Below, one piece after another: positions 9,000-18,930 of a stretch of DNA of 64,000 bases. The position numbers and the translations under genes are program-made. This DNA is from an uncultured Bellilinea sp. Lineage in GTDB: Bacteria > Chloroflexota > Anaerolineae > Anaerolineales > Anaerolineaceae. The notes beneath the pieces were generated by a model. The model saw nothing but the letters and a program-made list of their open reading frames with translations. It ran no database searches and was not told where the DNA came from. The stretch covers positions 1 through 64,000 of the forward strand of contig CALHYE010000007.1 in NCBI GenBank assembly GCA_938040735.1. The letters run 5' to 3'. The first letter of the stretch is position 1; every line of letters starts with the position of its first letter.

Positions 9000-9163
9000 C
9001 CCTTTCTCCCAAAATCGTAATGTCCTTTAACATGGATTGTTCTAAAGGATTGTAACACATGAAATTTTGGTTTTTTCTCGTAAATTATTAGACAAATCAA
9101 AGGAATTTTATGAGAGGGTGATGTACAATCAATTGTGGATATTTTTGATAAAAGAGGCGCAAA

Positions 9164-10318
9164 ATGAACTTTGAATGGACTCAGGAACAGGAAGACCTGT
9201 ATCACCAAGCAATTGAATTTGCTCAAAAAAGAATGAATCAAAACCTGATCGAAGAAGATCGCAATCAGGTTTTCTCCATGGAGAAATGGCAGGCCTGTGC
9301 CGATTTAGGATTATTGGGGATGATTATTCCGGAACAATACGGGGGATTGGGATTAGATACACTCACGGTAGCCCGGGTTCTGGAAGGCTTTGGCTATGGC
9401 AGCAAAGATACCAGCATCTTTCTCTCAATCGGCGCGCACATTTGGGCTGTTGAGATGCCCCTCCTTCTATTTGGCAGCGAAGAATTGAAGCAGAAATATC
9501 TGCCAAAACTAATTTCCGGAGAATGGGTTGGGGCTCATGCGATCTCCGAACCAGCAGCCGGCTCGGATGCAATGGCCATGTCCACCACTGCGGTTAAAGA
9601 TGGAGACAATTTCATCCTCAATGGCAGTAAAACTTTTGTCACTAACGCGCCGGTAGCGGATTTTTTCATCACATTCGCCACCATCAACAAAAAATATGGT
9701 TTTGCGGGGGTGACCTGCTTCGCTGTGGAAGGCGATACGCCCGGCGTTTCGGTTGAATCCCACATGGAAAAATTGGGTTCAAGAACTTCCCCCATGGCTG
9801 ATGTCATTTTTCGCGATGCCCATGTTCCCGCGGGTAATGTCATCGGAAGCCCCAGCAGCGGATCGAGAATTTTTTCTCGCATCATGTTTTGGGAACGGGC
9901 GCTTATTCTTGCGCCTTATTTAGGCGCCATGCAGCGCCAAATTGAAGACTGCGTGCGATATGCCAACGAGCGCGTCCAGTTTGGCAAGCCCATCTCCGCC
10001 TATCAGGCAATTTCGGGCAAAATTGTGGATATGCAGGTACGGCTCGAAGCGGCACGTCTGCTGATTTATAAAGCCGCCTGGGAACTGGAGCATGGCGATC
10101 CAACCATGCCCGCATCTATTGCCAAACTGGTCACCAGTGAAGCGGCCGTCCAAACCTTTTTGGACGCGATTCAGATCTTTGGTGGTTATGGCTATACGAC
10201 AGATTTTGAAATTGAACGACACCTGCGCGATGCAATCGGCACAAAGATTTACTCCGGCACCAGCGAGATGCAAAAAATGATCATCGCCACCTCGCTTGGT
10301 CTAAAAACACAAGGGTGA
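9164..10318 (+). CDS. Acyl-CoA dehydrogenase
   Basis: 384 aa, full-length FAD-dependent acyl-CoA dehydrogenase: N-terminal helical domain with EQYGGLGLD, mid beta domain with AISEPAAGSDAM (FAD/substrate signature), C-terminal helical domain with YANERVQFGKPI and FGGYGYTTDFEIER. The Tyr-Glu-Gly-Thr segment that carries the catalytic Glu in medium-chain enzymes reads YSGTSEMQ here. A Glu is present in FWERALILAPYLGAM, the position used by isovaleryl-CoA and long-chain dehydrogenases, so the enzyme is probably active with that geometry. Substrate is not readable, though a branched or long acyl-CoA would fit. No electron-transfer flavoprotein genes are nearby. ATG preceded by AAGAGG. Confidence 0.9.
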   Translation: MNFEWTQEQEDLYHQAIEFAQKRMNQNLIEEDRNQVFSMEKWQACADLGLLGMIIPEQYGGLGLDTLTVARVLEGFGYGSKDTSIFLSIGAHIWAVEMPLLLFGSEELKQKYLPKLISGEWVGAHAISEPAAGSDAMAMSTTAVKDGDNFILNGSKTFVTNAPVADFFITFATINKKYGFAGVTCFAVEGDTPGVSVESHMEKLGSRTSPMADVIFRDAHVPAGNVIGSPSSGSRIFSRIMFWERALILAPYLGAMQRQIEDCVRYANERVQFGKPISAYQAISGKIVDMQVRLEAARLLIYKAAWELEHGDPTMPASIAKLVTSEAAVQTFLDAIQIFGGYGYTTDFEIERHLRDAIGTKIYSGTSEMQKMIIATSLGLKTQG

Positions 10319-10381
10319 TAATATATCTGTCACCATTTCACCATTCAATTGTTATTGTCATCTCCAAACGGTGAGGTCATT

Positions 10382-10699
10382 GTGAGCCAAATCGAATTGC
10401 TCTACTTTGAAGATTGCCCCAACTGGCAACGGGGATTGGAACAATTTCAAAAAGCGCTTGACGAATTGAAAATCACTGAGGAAATTCACCTGGTTAAAGT
10501 TGAAAATGAAGAAGAAGCCCAAAGGCGAAAGTTTGCCGGTTCTCCCTCGTTTCTCATCAACGGACAAGACCTGTTTCCCACCGATCAAGAAAATTACTTT
10601 CTGGGCTGCCGCGTCTACCCCACCTCTAAGGGATTTCAGGGCGTTCCAGACTTTGAAGCGCTTCGTTCCGCCGTTCAGAAAGCTCTAAATTCAGGTTGA
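10382..10699 (+). CDS. Small thioredoxin-fold protein
   Basis: 105 aa from the chosen GTG start. It opens IELLYFEDCPNW, the first strand and D-C-P-x-W site of a thioredoxin-like family. It goes on with the cis-Pro strand F-A-G-S-P-S-F-L-I-N-G and a C-terminal helix. There is a single Cys at the usual redox site, so it is more like a binding or mono-thiol variant than a CxxC oxidoreductase. Relatives are often found beside mercury or arsenic genes, but no such genes are present. The GTG at 10382 has GGTGAGG five bases upstream, while an upstream in-frame TTG at 10349 has no such site. The last 9 bases overlap the convergent aminotransferase gene. Confidence 0.75.
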   Translation: MSQIELLYFEDCPNWQRGLEQFQKALDELKITEEIHLVKVENEEEAQRRKFAGSPSFLINGQDLFPTDQENYFLGCRVYPTSKGFQGVPDFEALRSAVQKALNSG

Positions 10700-11782
10700 A
10701 TGAACCACTTCCTTGATTACCGATAGCGCTTTTTCTACCAATTCCATTTTTGCCTGACTGCCCATGTGCCCGAGGCGAAAAATTTTACCGGCTAAAAGCC
10801 CATAAGACCCGCCTACCACAAGCCCTTTTTCACGCAAGCGACGGTCCAATTCCTTCCAATCAAATTTTTCTGGGATATAAACCGCTGTAACGGTAGGGGA
10901 CGGAATTGCCTCCTTTGCCGGGAATAATCGCAGCCCCATCGCTTGCAGTTCCCTCCGGCAGTAATCAGCAACCGTTTCATGCCGTTTGAATACCTCTTCT
11001 AGCCCTTCATCCAAAATTAACTTTACCGCCTGATAAATAGCCGAAACGCCATGCCAGTTTGGGGTGTATGGAAAATAAAATTTTTCTTGGGCGTCCCAAA
11101 AGGGTAACAAGGCGTCATATCCTACATATCCAACCTCTTTGATGATCCGCCATGCAGAATCGCTAACTGCAATAAACGCCGCCAAGGGGGGTGCGGAAAG
11201 CGCTTTTTGAGAACCGCCTAAACACAGGTCTATCGCCCATTCATCAGTTTTGACTGGAGCCCCACCCAGGCTGGCGACAGCATCTACGTAGAACAACGGA
11301 ATTTCGTACTGCTGTTTGAGAATGCCAATTTTCTCAAGCGGATTTAGCGTACCGGAGGGAGTCTCACAATGAACGGCGGTGATCATTTTTGGGCGAAAAG
11401 TTTCGATTATTCTTTCAACCGCATCCAAATCCTGAAAAGTCTGATCATACTCAACACCATACACTTTTACTTCTGCTCCAATTGCAGCGGCCATTTCCGC
11501 AATTCCATAGCCGAATACTCCGCTGGCCAGTGCAAGAACCCGATCTCCGGGCAGAAGGGTGCTTTTTAAAGCCCCCCACAAGGCGATCATACCTTCACCG
11601 GTATGGATAACCATCCGATTCTTGGTTTCGTACAAAACTTGCAATAATTTTTCGGTTTGATTGTATAAATCCAAAAACTCAATTTCCAAATCGGGAGACG
11701 GGTAGTCTCTGTTCATTGCATCGAGAATGACTTGCGGGACACTGGTGGGACCGGGCACCATTGGAATAGGATATTCAATCAT
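10691..11782 (-). CDS. Class V aminotransferase (serine/alanine-glyoxylate type)
   Basis: 363 aa, fold-type I PLP enzyme. It starts with PMVPGPTSVPQVILDAM, the family's usual opening. Other marks are THTGEG-like VIHTGEGMIALWG (PLP phosphate site), FYVDAVASLGG with the PLP-ring Asp (about 167), and GGSQKALSAPP with the Schiff-base Lys at about 193. The C-terminal domain has the substrate-binding Arg in KIFRLGHMG. Likely reactions are transamination between glyoxylate and Ser or Ala, or 2-aminoethylphosphonate-like substrates. The family is too even in sequence to choose. It is a single gene and convergent with the thioredoxin-like gene. Confidence 0.85.
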   Translation of the reverse strand: MIEYPIPMVPGPTSVPQVILDAMNRDYPSPDLEIEFLDLYNQTEKLLQVLYETKNRMVIHTGEGMIALWGALKSTLLPGDRVLALASGVFGYGIAEMAAAIGAEVKVYGVEYDQTFQDLDAVERIIETFRPKMITAVHCETPSGTLNPLEKIGILKQQYEIPLFYVDAVASLGGAPVKTDEWAIDLCLGGSQKALSAPPLAAFIAVSDSAWRIIKEVGYVGYDALLPFWDAQEKFYFPYTPNWHGVSAIYQAVKLILDEGLEEVFKRHETVADYCRRELQAMGLRLFPAKEAIPSPTVTAVYIPEKFDWKELDRRLREKGLVVGGSYGLLAGKIFRLGHMGSQAKMELVEKALSVIKEVVHST

Positions 11783-11898
11783 GCTTGAAACCCTCGTATA
11801 ACTATTTTTACCAAAGGATTAGATTTTTATTTCCGAGTTGCCATTATTATCCCACAAACTACAAAAAAACGATTTCCAATCATTAAACCTTATTGCGG

Positions 11899-11930
11899 TA
11901 TAATCAATCCAGACAACCCCCTCAGGAGAA
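11899..11930 (+). promoter_or_regulatory. -10 element and ribosome-binding site that set the pepT start
   Basis: TATAAT at 11899-11904 is a perfect -10, but no good -35 stands 17 bases before it. CAGGAGAA at 11923-11930 lies five bases before a TTG and decides that unusual start codon. Confidence 0.5.
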
Positions 11931-11935
11931 GTACA

Positions 11936-13159
11936 TTGAGAACCTCAGTTGTTGATCGTTTTATTCGCTATGCGAAAATTTACACCGAATCCGATCCGGC
12001 TTCAGACACCTTCCCCAGCACCAGCCGGCAGCTGGATCTGGCAAGATTATTAGTTGAAGAATTAAAGCAAATTGGGCTGCAGGATGTTTCGTTGGACGAA
12101 AACGGTTACGTCATGGCTACTTTGCCTGCCAATGTAGAAAATGCGCCGACGATCGGTTTCATTGCCCACATGGATACCAACCCGGACATGACCGGTGAAA
12201 ATGTCAATCCGCAAATCGTTCGGTATCAAGGCGGTGATATTATCCTCAACCCGGAGAAAAAGATTATTCTTTCCCCGCGGGACTTTCCAATTCTCAACAA
12301 CTATGTCGGTCAAACGCTCATCACAACCGATGGAAACACCTTGCTCGGTGCGGACGACAAAGCCGGCATCGCTGAGATTATGGCCGCCGTTGAATACCTC
12401 GCTCAGCATCCGGAAATCCCCCACGCTGCTATTCGAGTCGGTTTTACACCTGATGAGGAAATTGGTCGAGGAGCTGACCGCTTTGATATCCAAAAATTCA
12501 ACGCTGATTTCGCCTACACCATGGACGGTGGCGAAATTGGCGAACTGCAATATGAAAATTTCAACGCTGCTAATGCTAAGATAACCATTCAGGGTCGGAA
12601 TGTTCACCCCGGCACCGCCAAAAATCAGATGATCAATGCCTTGCAGATTGCAATCAATCTGCATCAGATGTTACCGCCCCACTTGAGACCTGAACACACC
12701 GATCACTATGAAGGTTTTTTCCACCTCACCCATATTCAAGGCACTGTAGACTCTGCTGAGATGCGCTATATTATCCGCGAACATGACCGCCAAAAATTCG
12801 AGGAAATGAAAGCCTTACTGCTCCGTGCAATTCAATACCAAAACGAACTTTACGGGTCAGATCGCATTCAACTTGATTTACGGGATAGTTACTACAATAT
12901 GAAAGAAAAAATTCTGCCGGTAATGCACATCATTGAACTGGCAAAACAAGCCATGCTGGATGTGGGAGTTACTCCCATCATCCGCCCGGTGCGCGGCGGT
13001 ACCGACGGAGCAAGATTATCCTACATGGGCTTACCTTGCCCGAATATCTTTAACGGCGGGCACAATTATCATGGCAGGTATGAGTTTGTTCCGGTTGAAT
13101 CGATGGAAAAGGCAGTTCAAGTGATTGCTCGTATCGCAGAACTCGCTGTCCAATCCTGA
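11936..13159 (+). CDS. pepT: Peptidase T (tripeptide aminopeptidase)
   Basis: 407 aa, the normal size of M20B peptidase T, a cytoplasmic di-zinc enzyme that removes the N-terminal residue of tripeptides. Zinc ligands and catalytic residues are visible: GFIAHMDTNPD (His, catalytic Asp), LLGADDKAG (bridging Asp), FTPDEEIGRGA (catalytic and ligand Glu), AYTMDGGEIGEL (Asp ligand) and NIFNGGHNYHGRYEF (His ligand). The dimerisation lid domain lies at about 205-310. The start is a TTG with a good ribosome-binding site. The gene ends base-to-base against the convergent amylosucrase gene, with no terminator between them. Confidence 0.93.
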   Translation: MRTSVVDRFIRYAKIYTESDPASDTFPSTSRQLDLARLLVEELKQIGLQDVSLDENGYVMATLPANVENAPTIGFIAHMDTNPDMTGENVNPQIVRYQGGDIILNPEKKIILSPRDFPILNNYVGQTLITTDGNTLLGADDKAGIAEIMAAVEYLAQHPEIPHAAIRVGFTPDEEIGRGADRFDIQKFNADFAYTMDGGEIGELQYENFNAANAKITIQGRNVHPGTAKNQMINALQIAINLHQMLPPHLRPEHTDHYEGFFHLTHIQGTVDSAEMRYIIREHDRQKFEEMKALLLRAIQYQNELYGSDRIQLDLRDSYYNMKEKILPVMHIIELAKQAMLDVGVTPIIRPVRGGTDGARLSYMGLPCPNIFNGGHNYHGRYEFVPVESMEKAVQVIARIAELAVQS

Positions 13160-15103
13160 TCAGGAAATGACTTTTAACCAAACGAACTGATAAGGTTCCA
13201 ACATCAACGCGTTGATGGTTGAGTAGGGCTGATCGCTGACCAAATCCACAAAGTGATAACCCAGTCCATGCAGGCGAACTTCATTCCCGTCAATTATTTG
13301 GGGCTGTTCGCTGAAATTGCAAATGGCTAACACTCGTTCGTTCTGCATCTGCCGCACATAAGAAAACAGGCGTTTCGACCGCAAACTCAGGATTTCAGTT
13401 TCAGCCCCACCAAAAGCGGGAATTGTTTTTCGCAGTTCAATCAATTTCCTTAATCGGGTGTATATCTTCCCTTCCAGGGTAGTTTCATCGAACCGCCGCC
13501 TGTATTTCTCCCAATCGGCATATGGACGGTGGACCCAACGCGAGTCGTGGACTTTTGCCGGATCGTCGCGATAGCCGTAATCGTTCAATGTTGCAATTTC
13601 ATCCCCAAGATAAATCAATGGAATGCCGCCGATAGACAAGATCACGCTGTGGATGAGGATGATCCGCCGCAAAGCCAGTTCTACCTCCCTTCCGGTTTCC
13701 TCATAGGTCGCCTTTTCTAAACCCGCTAACGAAGCGCAGGTACCCGAAATCCTTGCGTCACCGGTACGAGGGTTTTCCTGAAAAGGCAGCCCGCGGGCAA
13801 AACTTCCCGGAAACTTGCCCGTGAAGAACTCATTTAAGAATCGGCGATGATCAAAGCCGTTGATGCCCAGTTGAGCCGCGTCCTCATCTGAAAAAGTCCA
13901 TCCAATATCGTCATGACAACGCACATAATTCACCCACGCACAATGCGGGTGAATTTTGAAGCGCTCTTGCATTGAAAATGTGAGCAAGTCAGTTTGACGG
14001 GTTGCCAGCGTATTCCATAACAACGCCATCAGCAAAGGATTGTAAGAAATCTGACATTCTTTCGGGTGAATATAACGCACCACTTCATCCGGATGAACAA
14101 TCGCTTCAGACTTAAAAATCAAGGCTGGAGCGGAGATCCGCGCAATCGAATTAAAGGCTTGAATGAGAAGGTGGGCTTCTGGCAGATTTTCACAATTTGT
14201 CCCCAATTGTTTCCAGAGAAAAGCGACTGCATCCAAACGCAGCACTTCAACTCCGGCGTTGGCAAGGAAAAGCATTTCCTCCGCCATACGGTTGAAAACC
14301 ACCGGATTGGCATAATTTAAGTCCCATTGGTTGGAATGAAAGGTCGTCCAAACCCACTTACCCACATCCGGGAAATAGGTAAATGCGCCCGGATGTTCTT
14401 CGGGGAATATTTCTCGCAAGGTTTTTTCATATGCGTCCGGCATCGTTCGGTCGTCAAACATGTAGTAGTACGCCTGATAATCCGGATCTCCTGCCCGCGC
14501 CTTAAGCGCCCATTCATGTTCGTTTGAAGTGTGGTTGAAAACAAAATCCAACACTAAACTGATTCCCTGTTCACGCAATTGTTGAGCCAGTTCGGATAAC
14601 TGTTGCATTGTCCCAAATGCGGGGTTGACTTCGCGGTAGCTGGAAATTGCATAACCGCCGTCATTTTCCCCTTCCGGGCAGCGGAACAATGGCATCAGAT
14701 GCAAGTAAGTCAATCCTAACTCTTTGAAATATGGAATTTTTTGCTGGATACTCGTCAAGTTTCCCGCAAATAAATCTACATAACACACCCCGCCAAGCAT
14801 CTGGTTCGATTGAAACCAATCCGGCTTATTTTCCCGTTCGGCATCCAGGGATTTTAATTCAGGGCTTCGTTGAATCCAATAAGCGGCAAGCACTTCCAGC
14901 AATTCTTCAACGTGAAAAAAGAAATCGTAATGCATTCCGTAAAGATGATGAAGAATTCGGAAGAGGTCTTCAAAATGCTGGCTGAGACGCCGTTCAAACG
15001 CTTGCCACTCTGGTGGATGGTTGGCGATGTAATCGGTAAACCGCGTCTCAAGACGCGGTTGAAGCCGATCCAGAGTCCGTTTTGCCTCTCTGGAAAGATC
15101 CAT
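13160..15103 (-). CDS. Amylosucrase-type GH13_4 enzyme
   Basis: 647 aa, close to the usual amylosucrase length. An all-helical N-terminal domain (about 1-100) precedes a GH13 barrel with [13 protein letters not shown], region [17 protein letters not shown], the nucleophile strand [15 protein letters not shown], the acid/base strand IFKSEAIV, and [12 protein letters not shown] with the third carboxylate. A beta-sandwich C-terminal domain follows. The GH13_4 family splits sucrose and either builds alpha-1,4-glucan or hydrolyses it. There is no signal peptide, so it works on sucrose already imported. It is the last gene of the minus-strand operon below the sugar importer, 20 bases after the permease gene, which supports a sucrose or alpha-glucoside role. 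Confidence 0.87.
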   Translation of the reverse strand: MDLSREAKRTLDRLQPRLETRFTDYIANHPPEWQAFERRLSQHFEDLFRILHHLYGMHYDFFFHVEELLEVLAAYWIQRSPELKSLDAERENKPDWFQSNQMLGGVCYVDLFAGNLTSIQQKIPYFKELGLTYLHLMPLFRCPEGENDGGYAISSYREVNPAFGTMQQLSELAQQLREQGISLVLDFVFNHTSNEHEWALKARAGDPDYQAYYYMFDDRTMPDAYEKTLREIFPEEHPGAFTYFPDVGKWVWTTFHSNQWDLNYANPVVFNRMAEEMLFLANAGVEVLRLDAVAFLWKQLGTNCENLPEAHLLIQAFNSIARISAPALIFKSEAIVHPDEVVRYIHPKECQISYNPLLMALLWNTLATRQTDLLTFSMQERFKIHPHCAWVNYVRCHDDIGWTFSDEDAAQLGINGFDHRRFLNEFFTGKFPGSFARGLPFQENPRTGDARISGTCASLAGLEKATYEETGREVELALRRIILIHSVILSIGGIPLIYLGDEIATLNDYGYRDDPAKVHDSRWVHRPYADWEKYRRRFDETTLEGKIYTRLRKLIELRKTIPAFGGAETEILSLRSKRLFSYVRQMQNERVLAICNFSEQPQIIDGNEVRLHGLGYHFVDLVSDQPYSTINALMLEPYQFVWLKVIS

Positions 15104-15123
15104 GAACCCGATACCTTTCTTTC

Positions 15124-16233
15124 TTACCCTTTGACGGAACCCGCCATCAAACCACGCACAAAGTAGCGTTGGAGGGCAAAGAACACCGTCAACGGTAGAA
15201 TCATGCTAACAAAAGCGCCAGATGTGAGCAAATGCCAATCTTGTCCTTTTTCGCCTACCATTGCCGCCAGCGCGCTGGTGACAACCCGATTTTGATCGCC
15301 AAGGAAGACCAAAGCCACCAGATAGTCATTCCAAACCCACAAGAATTGGAAAATGGCAAAAGATGCCAGCGCGGGGATGGACAACGGCAGAATCAAGCGG
15401 GTAAAGATGGTAAAGTGTGACGCTCCATCAATAAAGGCCGACTCAAGGATATCGCGCGGAAGCGAACCGATATAGTTGAATAAGAGGTACACAGCCAGCG
15501 GCAACCCGAAACCGGTATGCGCCAGCCACATGGCAAGATAGGTTCCGTTCAAATTCAATTGAGTATAATCTCTAAGGATTGGCACGAGAGCAATTTGTAA
15601 CGGCACAACCAGCAAGGCAACCACTAAGGTAAATAACAATTTTCGGCCGGGGAAATTAAGCCAGGCAAAGCCATAAGCTGCAAAAGCCGCAATCAAGATC
15701 GGTATAATTGTGGAAGGAACGGCGACTGCTATTGAATTTAGAAAAGCGCCACCCAGATTATTCCCTTTTCGGGTAATTTCATTACCGGAAGCGTCTCGAA
15801 AGCGAATCTCTTTACCGCTCAAGGTGTCGCGGTAGTTATCCAGAGTCAACCGCGCCGAAAATCCAACCCAGCGTTTTTCTTCCACAATCACCAAACGGGA
15901 GCGTTTATTGCCGATCCAGGTGATTTTTCGACCATCCGGCGTCACAACCCCTTGACGCAGCGTGGCAAAGTCGCCGGTAACTCCGGCAACCTCAAAGGGT
16001 TGATCCACATCCACCGATTCGGGAACACGGATTTCCTCGACCTTCACCCAGCCCCGATGCGGAAAGACCGTCCACCAACCGCTGCTGTAAATATCTTCAC
16101 TATTTCGAAAAGAGGTGATGAACACCCCGATGGTCGGTATTAGCCAAACAAGGCAGATCAAAACCAAAACACCATTAACGAAAAGGCTGCCCAACCGCTT
16201 TTGACCCTTTTGACTGGTTTTTGCGCCGCTCAT
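15124..16233 (-). CDS. Sugar ABC importer permease, MalG-like, with extra external segment
   Basis: 369 aa, about 90 longer than usual MalG-type permeases. TM1 is at about 18-40. Then comes an unusual polar insertion (about 50-150) containing [22 protein letters not shown], which looks beta-rich and should face outside. The remaining five helices include the EAA loop [20 protein letters not shown], which docks on the ATPase. No ATPase gene is present in this operon, so a shared MsmK/MalK-like ATPase encoded elsewhere must serve it. ATG preceded by AAAGGAGGG. The start overlaps the stop of the partner permease gene (TGATG). Confidence 0.87.
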   Translation of the reverse strand: MSGAKTSQKGQKRLGSLFVNGVLVLICLVWLIPTIGVFITSFRNSEDIYSSGWWTVFPHRGWVKVEEIRVPESVDVDQPFEVAGVTGDFATLRQGVVTPDGRKITWIGNKRSRLVIVEEKRWVGFSARLTLDNYRDTLSGKEIRFRDASGNEITRKGNNLGGAFLNSIAVAVPSTIIPILIAAFAAYGFAWLNFPGRKLLFTLVVALLVVPLQIALVPILRDYTQLNLNGTYLAMWLAHTGFGLPLAVYLLFNYIGSLPRDILESAFIDGASHFTIFTRLILPLSIPALASFAIFQFLWVWNDYLVALVFLGDQNRVVTSALAAMVGEKGQDWHLLTSGAFVSMILPLTVFFALQRYFVRGLMAGSVKG

Positions 16234-17351
16234 CAGAAGGCCCTCCTTTCGCGGAACTGGCGGAGATTGTAGATCATCACCGGGATAACCGCAATCAACA
16301 GCACTATAGCAATCGCCGACGCCCTACCGGAATGGTTATAGGTGAACTGTTGGAGATAAAATTCATTTGCAATGACATTCGTTCCGTAATTGCCCCCGGT
16401 CATGACCCTGACAATATCAAACAGCTTCAGGCTAAAAATCACAATAGTTGTCGTAACCGTCAATATCGTACTTTGAATAGTGGGTACCATAATTTGGAAG
16501 AAAACTTGAAATTCGTTGGCTCCATCCACGCGGGCAGCCTCTAAAAGTTCGGAGGGAATCCCCTTAATTGCAGAGGATAAGATCACCATCGCATACCCGG
16601 TTTGCAGCCACACCATAATCACGATCAGGAAGAGATTATTTATTGGAGGAAGCAGCAACCACGGTTGAGACTTGCCTCCCAATCCAATGACAATCGCATT
16701 CAGCAGTCCAATCTCTTGAATACCAATCCCTTCACCGCGGTAAGCATATACAAATTTCCAAATCACACCGGCCCCGACAAAGGAAATTGCCATCGGCATA
16801 AAGATGATGGCTTTGTAGACCTTCTCCAAAGGGGTACGGTCAGCCAGTACAGCAATCAACAATCCCAAACTAACACTGAAACCGGTGCCCAGAATCATCC
16901 ACAGTAAATTGTTCCGGAATGCCTCCTGCATGACGCGGTCAGTGAAGGCGAAAAGATAATTTTCAAACCCAACAAAATTTCTTCCCAAACCATCCTGAAA
17001 ACTCAAAACCAGCGTACGGATAGTGGGCAAGAAAAGATACCAGAACAAAATCGCAATTGCTGGACCGATGAAAATAAAGGGTTGAAGCCGGCGAACCCAC
17101 TCACCGGAAAGTTTTTCCACCAGCCAGTTGGAAACCCCATAAAGGAGCGCTACCCCCCCCACTCCCCATATGATGGCAACCACAACAATGAGAAATTGTG
17201 GGGCATTGCTATCTCGTAGAAAGATGAAACCACGCCATAGCACCAGAAAAGTGACCACGGGAACAAAAACAGATACCAGTAATCTCCCCACCCCGGTGGT
17301 TAACCAATTGATGATTTGGTCTCCCGCACTTAATCTTGGCTGGTTTTGCAT
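16233..17351 (-). CDS. Sugar ABC importer permease, MalF-like
   Basis: 372 aa. Two N-terminal helices (about 20-70) precede the standard six-helix permease. The EAA loop reads ELLEAARVDGANEFQVFFQIMVPTI near residue 275. YLFLPTIRTLVLSFQDG marks the start of the core domain and is typical of CUT1 sugar importers. It pairs with the following MalG-like protein to form the membrane channel for the sugar delivered by the upstream binding protein. A strong AAAGGAGC site precedes the ATG. The operon order is binding protein, this permease, second permease, amylosucrase. Confidence 0.88.
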   Translation of the reverse strand: MQNQPRLSAGDQIINWLTTGVGRLLVSVFVPVVTFLVLWRGFIFLRDSNAPQFLIVVVAIIWGVGGVALLYGVSNWLVEKLSGEWVRRLQPFIFIGPAIAILFWYLFLPTIRTLVLSFQDGLGRNFVGFENYLFAFTDRVMQEAFRNNLLWMILGTGFSVSLGLLIAVLADRTPLEKVYKAIIFMPMAISFVGAGVIWKFVYAYRGEGIGIQEIGLLNAIVIGLGGKSQPWLLLPPINNLFLIVIMVWLQTGYAMVILSSAIKGIPSELLEAARVDGANEFQVFFQIMVPTIQSTILTVTTTIVIFSLKLFDIVRVMTGGNYGTNVIANEFYLQQFTYNHSGRASAIAIVLLIAVIPVMIYNLRQFRERRAF

Positions 17352-17410
17352 TTTGCGCTCCTTTCTCCAAAAAGGAATCCCCTTAAGATTATATATTTTT
17401 CTGGGGGGAA

Positions 17411-17449
17411 GAGGGGCAGGTTATTTTTATCCGTATTACCCTGCCCCTC
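17411..17449 (-). repeat. Stem-loop between binding-protein and permease genes
   Basis: Perfect 10-base arms GAGGGGCAGG (17411-17420) and CCTGCCCCTC (17440-17449) with a 19-base AT-rich loop. No T run follows on the minus strand, so it resembles an mRNA-end-protecting or partial stop structure, not a full terminator. Confidence 0.65.
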
Positions 17450-17497
17450 CAACTTACATAGGCTGTTGGCCCCTTTCAGATTGACATAACAATGGGG

Positions 17498-18841
17498 TTA
17501 TTTCGGCCAGGAAGCGTCAATGTCTTTCAAAGCGGTATCCAGATCAATAGCGCCGGATACGTAAGAAGTCATGCTCTTCCAGAAGGAACCAGCGCCCACT
17601 GCACCGGGCATCAAATCGGAGCCGTCGAACCGCACCGAAGTCGCGTTGAGGATGATCTCAGCAACGCCGCGGTCAACCTCATTGGAATACCAGTCGAGGC
17701 TGGAATCCAGATGGGGCGAAATCGCGCCGCCAGCACGCACCCAACCTTCTACCGAAGCGCCCGTAGTGAAGTATTCCATGACAGCCCGAACTTCGGGGCG
17801 GTCGTTGAACATGGCGTAAATATCGCCGGCAACCAGGACAGGCTTCCCATAGGCGGGATCAATCGGCGGGAAGTAGAAGAAATCATAATCCACGCCGGCG
17901 GTCAAACCTTCGGGGAAGAAGGTGGTAATGAAGTTACCCTGTTTGTGTAACCAGCACTTGGGGGGATTGTCAAACATGGGTTTGGGGGCATCCCCAAAGA
18001 AGGTAGTTGCAATTGCCTGCCGGCCGCCGTAGACATACCCATCGGTGAACCAAATCTCGGTGACCCGTTCAATGGCTCGACGCACTTCAGGCGAATCGAA
18101 CTTCAATTCACCTTTCACCCACTTGTCATAGTTTTCAAGCGAGGTGGTGCGCAGCATGGTTTCCTCAATCCAGTCGGTCATCGGCCAACCGGTCGCAGCC
18201 CCGGATTCGATACCAACACACCACGGGGAATCGCCATCATTCTTGATTTCTTCGCTCAATGCCAGCAGTTCATCCCAGGTGGTCGGAATCTTATATCCGG
18301 CTTCTTCAAAGGCTTTCTTGGGATACCACACCAGTGACTTGCCGTTTACACGACCCCACACCCCGGCCATGATCTTGCCGTTGGGGCTGTCCATCATCGC
18401 CATATCCAGCCAGGATTGATTGTAATTCTTCTTCAACTTTTCCATGTCAAGGAAAGTGCTCACATCAATGGCTTTTCCTTTGGCAGCAAAGGTCGCCAGC
18501 AAACCCGGCTGGGGGAAGTCTACGATATCCGGGGGATTGCCGCCATCAATACGAATGGAGATGGATGCTTCAAATTCCTTTGAACCTTCGTATTGAATAT
18601 CAATGCCGGTTCGATCCTCAAAATTCTTGACGGATTGTTCAAATTTGACCGCATCGTTGTCGGTGAAAGGACCGGCCATCGTAACGACCGTACCCTTGAA
18701 TTCACCCGCAAACGCGCGGTCAAGGTAAGAACCACCCGCAGCCGGCGGCTGCGTTGGTGCAGCTGTCGGTTGAGCGCAGGCAGCCAGCACCAGCGCAGCA
18801 ACCATCAAAATTGCCATAACTTGCCAGAAACGGTTTTTCAT
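17498..18841 (-). CDS. Sugar ABC importer solute-binding lipoprotein
   Basis: 447 aa from the chosen ATG. The signal peptide ends in a lipobox LAAC at about residues 18-21, followed by a Pro/Ala/Thr linker. The mature part is a type I/CUT1 binding protein: VVTMAGPFTDNDAVKFEQSVKNFE at the start, PDIVDFPQPGLLA, and VWYPKKAFEEAGYKIPTTWDELLAL, which is typical of alpha-glucoside (AglE-like) binding proteins. It should capture a sugar, plausibly sucrose or another alpha-glucoside, and hand it to the two permeases. The ATG at 18839-18841 with GGAGGAGAA upstream is preferred to an in-frame TTG at 18880. Confidence 0.9.
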   Translation of the reverse strand: MKNRFWQVMAILMVAALVLAACAQPTAAPTQPPAAGGSYLDRAFAGEFKGTVVTMAGPFTDNDAVKFEQSVKNFEDRTGIDIQYEGSKEFEASISIRIDGGNPPDIVDFPQPGLLATFAAKGKAIDVSTFLDMEKLKKNYNQSWLDMAMMDSPNGKIMAGVWGRVNGKSLVWYPKKAFEEAGYKIPTTWDELLALSEEIKNDGDSPWCVGIESGAATGWPMTDWIEETMLRTTSLENYDKWVKGELKFDSPEVRRAIERVTEIWFTDGYVYGGRQAIATTFFGDAPKPMFDNPPKCWLHKQGNFITTFFPEGLTAGVDYDFFYFPPIDPAYGKPVLVAGDIYAMFNDRPEVRAVMEYFTTGASVEGWVRAGGAISPHLDSSLDWYSNEVDRGVAEIILNATSVRFDGSDLMPGAVGAGSFWKSMTSYVSGAIDLDTALKDIDASWPK

Positions 18842-18930
18842 TTTCTCCTCCAAAAACTCAAAATTTGGACAGAACAGCATGCCAATTTGGCTATTGTCAC
18901 ATTACCGAACCACTTATCTTTGGGATTCAT
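18838..18930 (-). other. Possible 30-codon leader ORF overlapping the binding-protein start
   Basis: An ORF starting at ATG 18928-18930 ends with TGA that overlaps the binding-protein ATG (ATGA arrangement). It directly follows AAAGGAGGTG at 18931-18940, but the spacing to the ATG is shorter than normal. The peptide begins MNPKDKWFGNV and resembles nothing I know. It may be chance, with the SD-like block acting on its own. Confidence 0.3.

Noticed and set aside
10349-10381. Longer N-terminus of the thioredoxin-like protein from a TTG at 10349
   Set aside because: No ribosome-binding site is present, and the extra residues lie before the first strand of the fold. GTG at 10382 has a good site.
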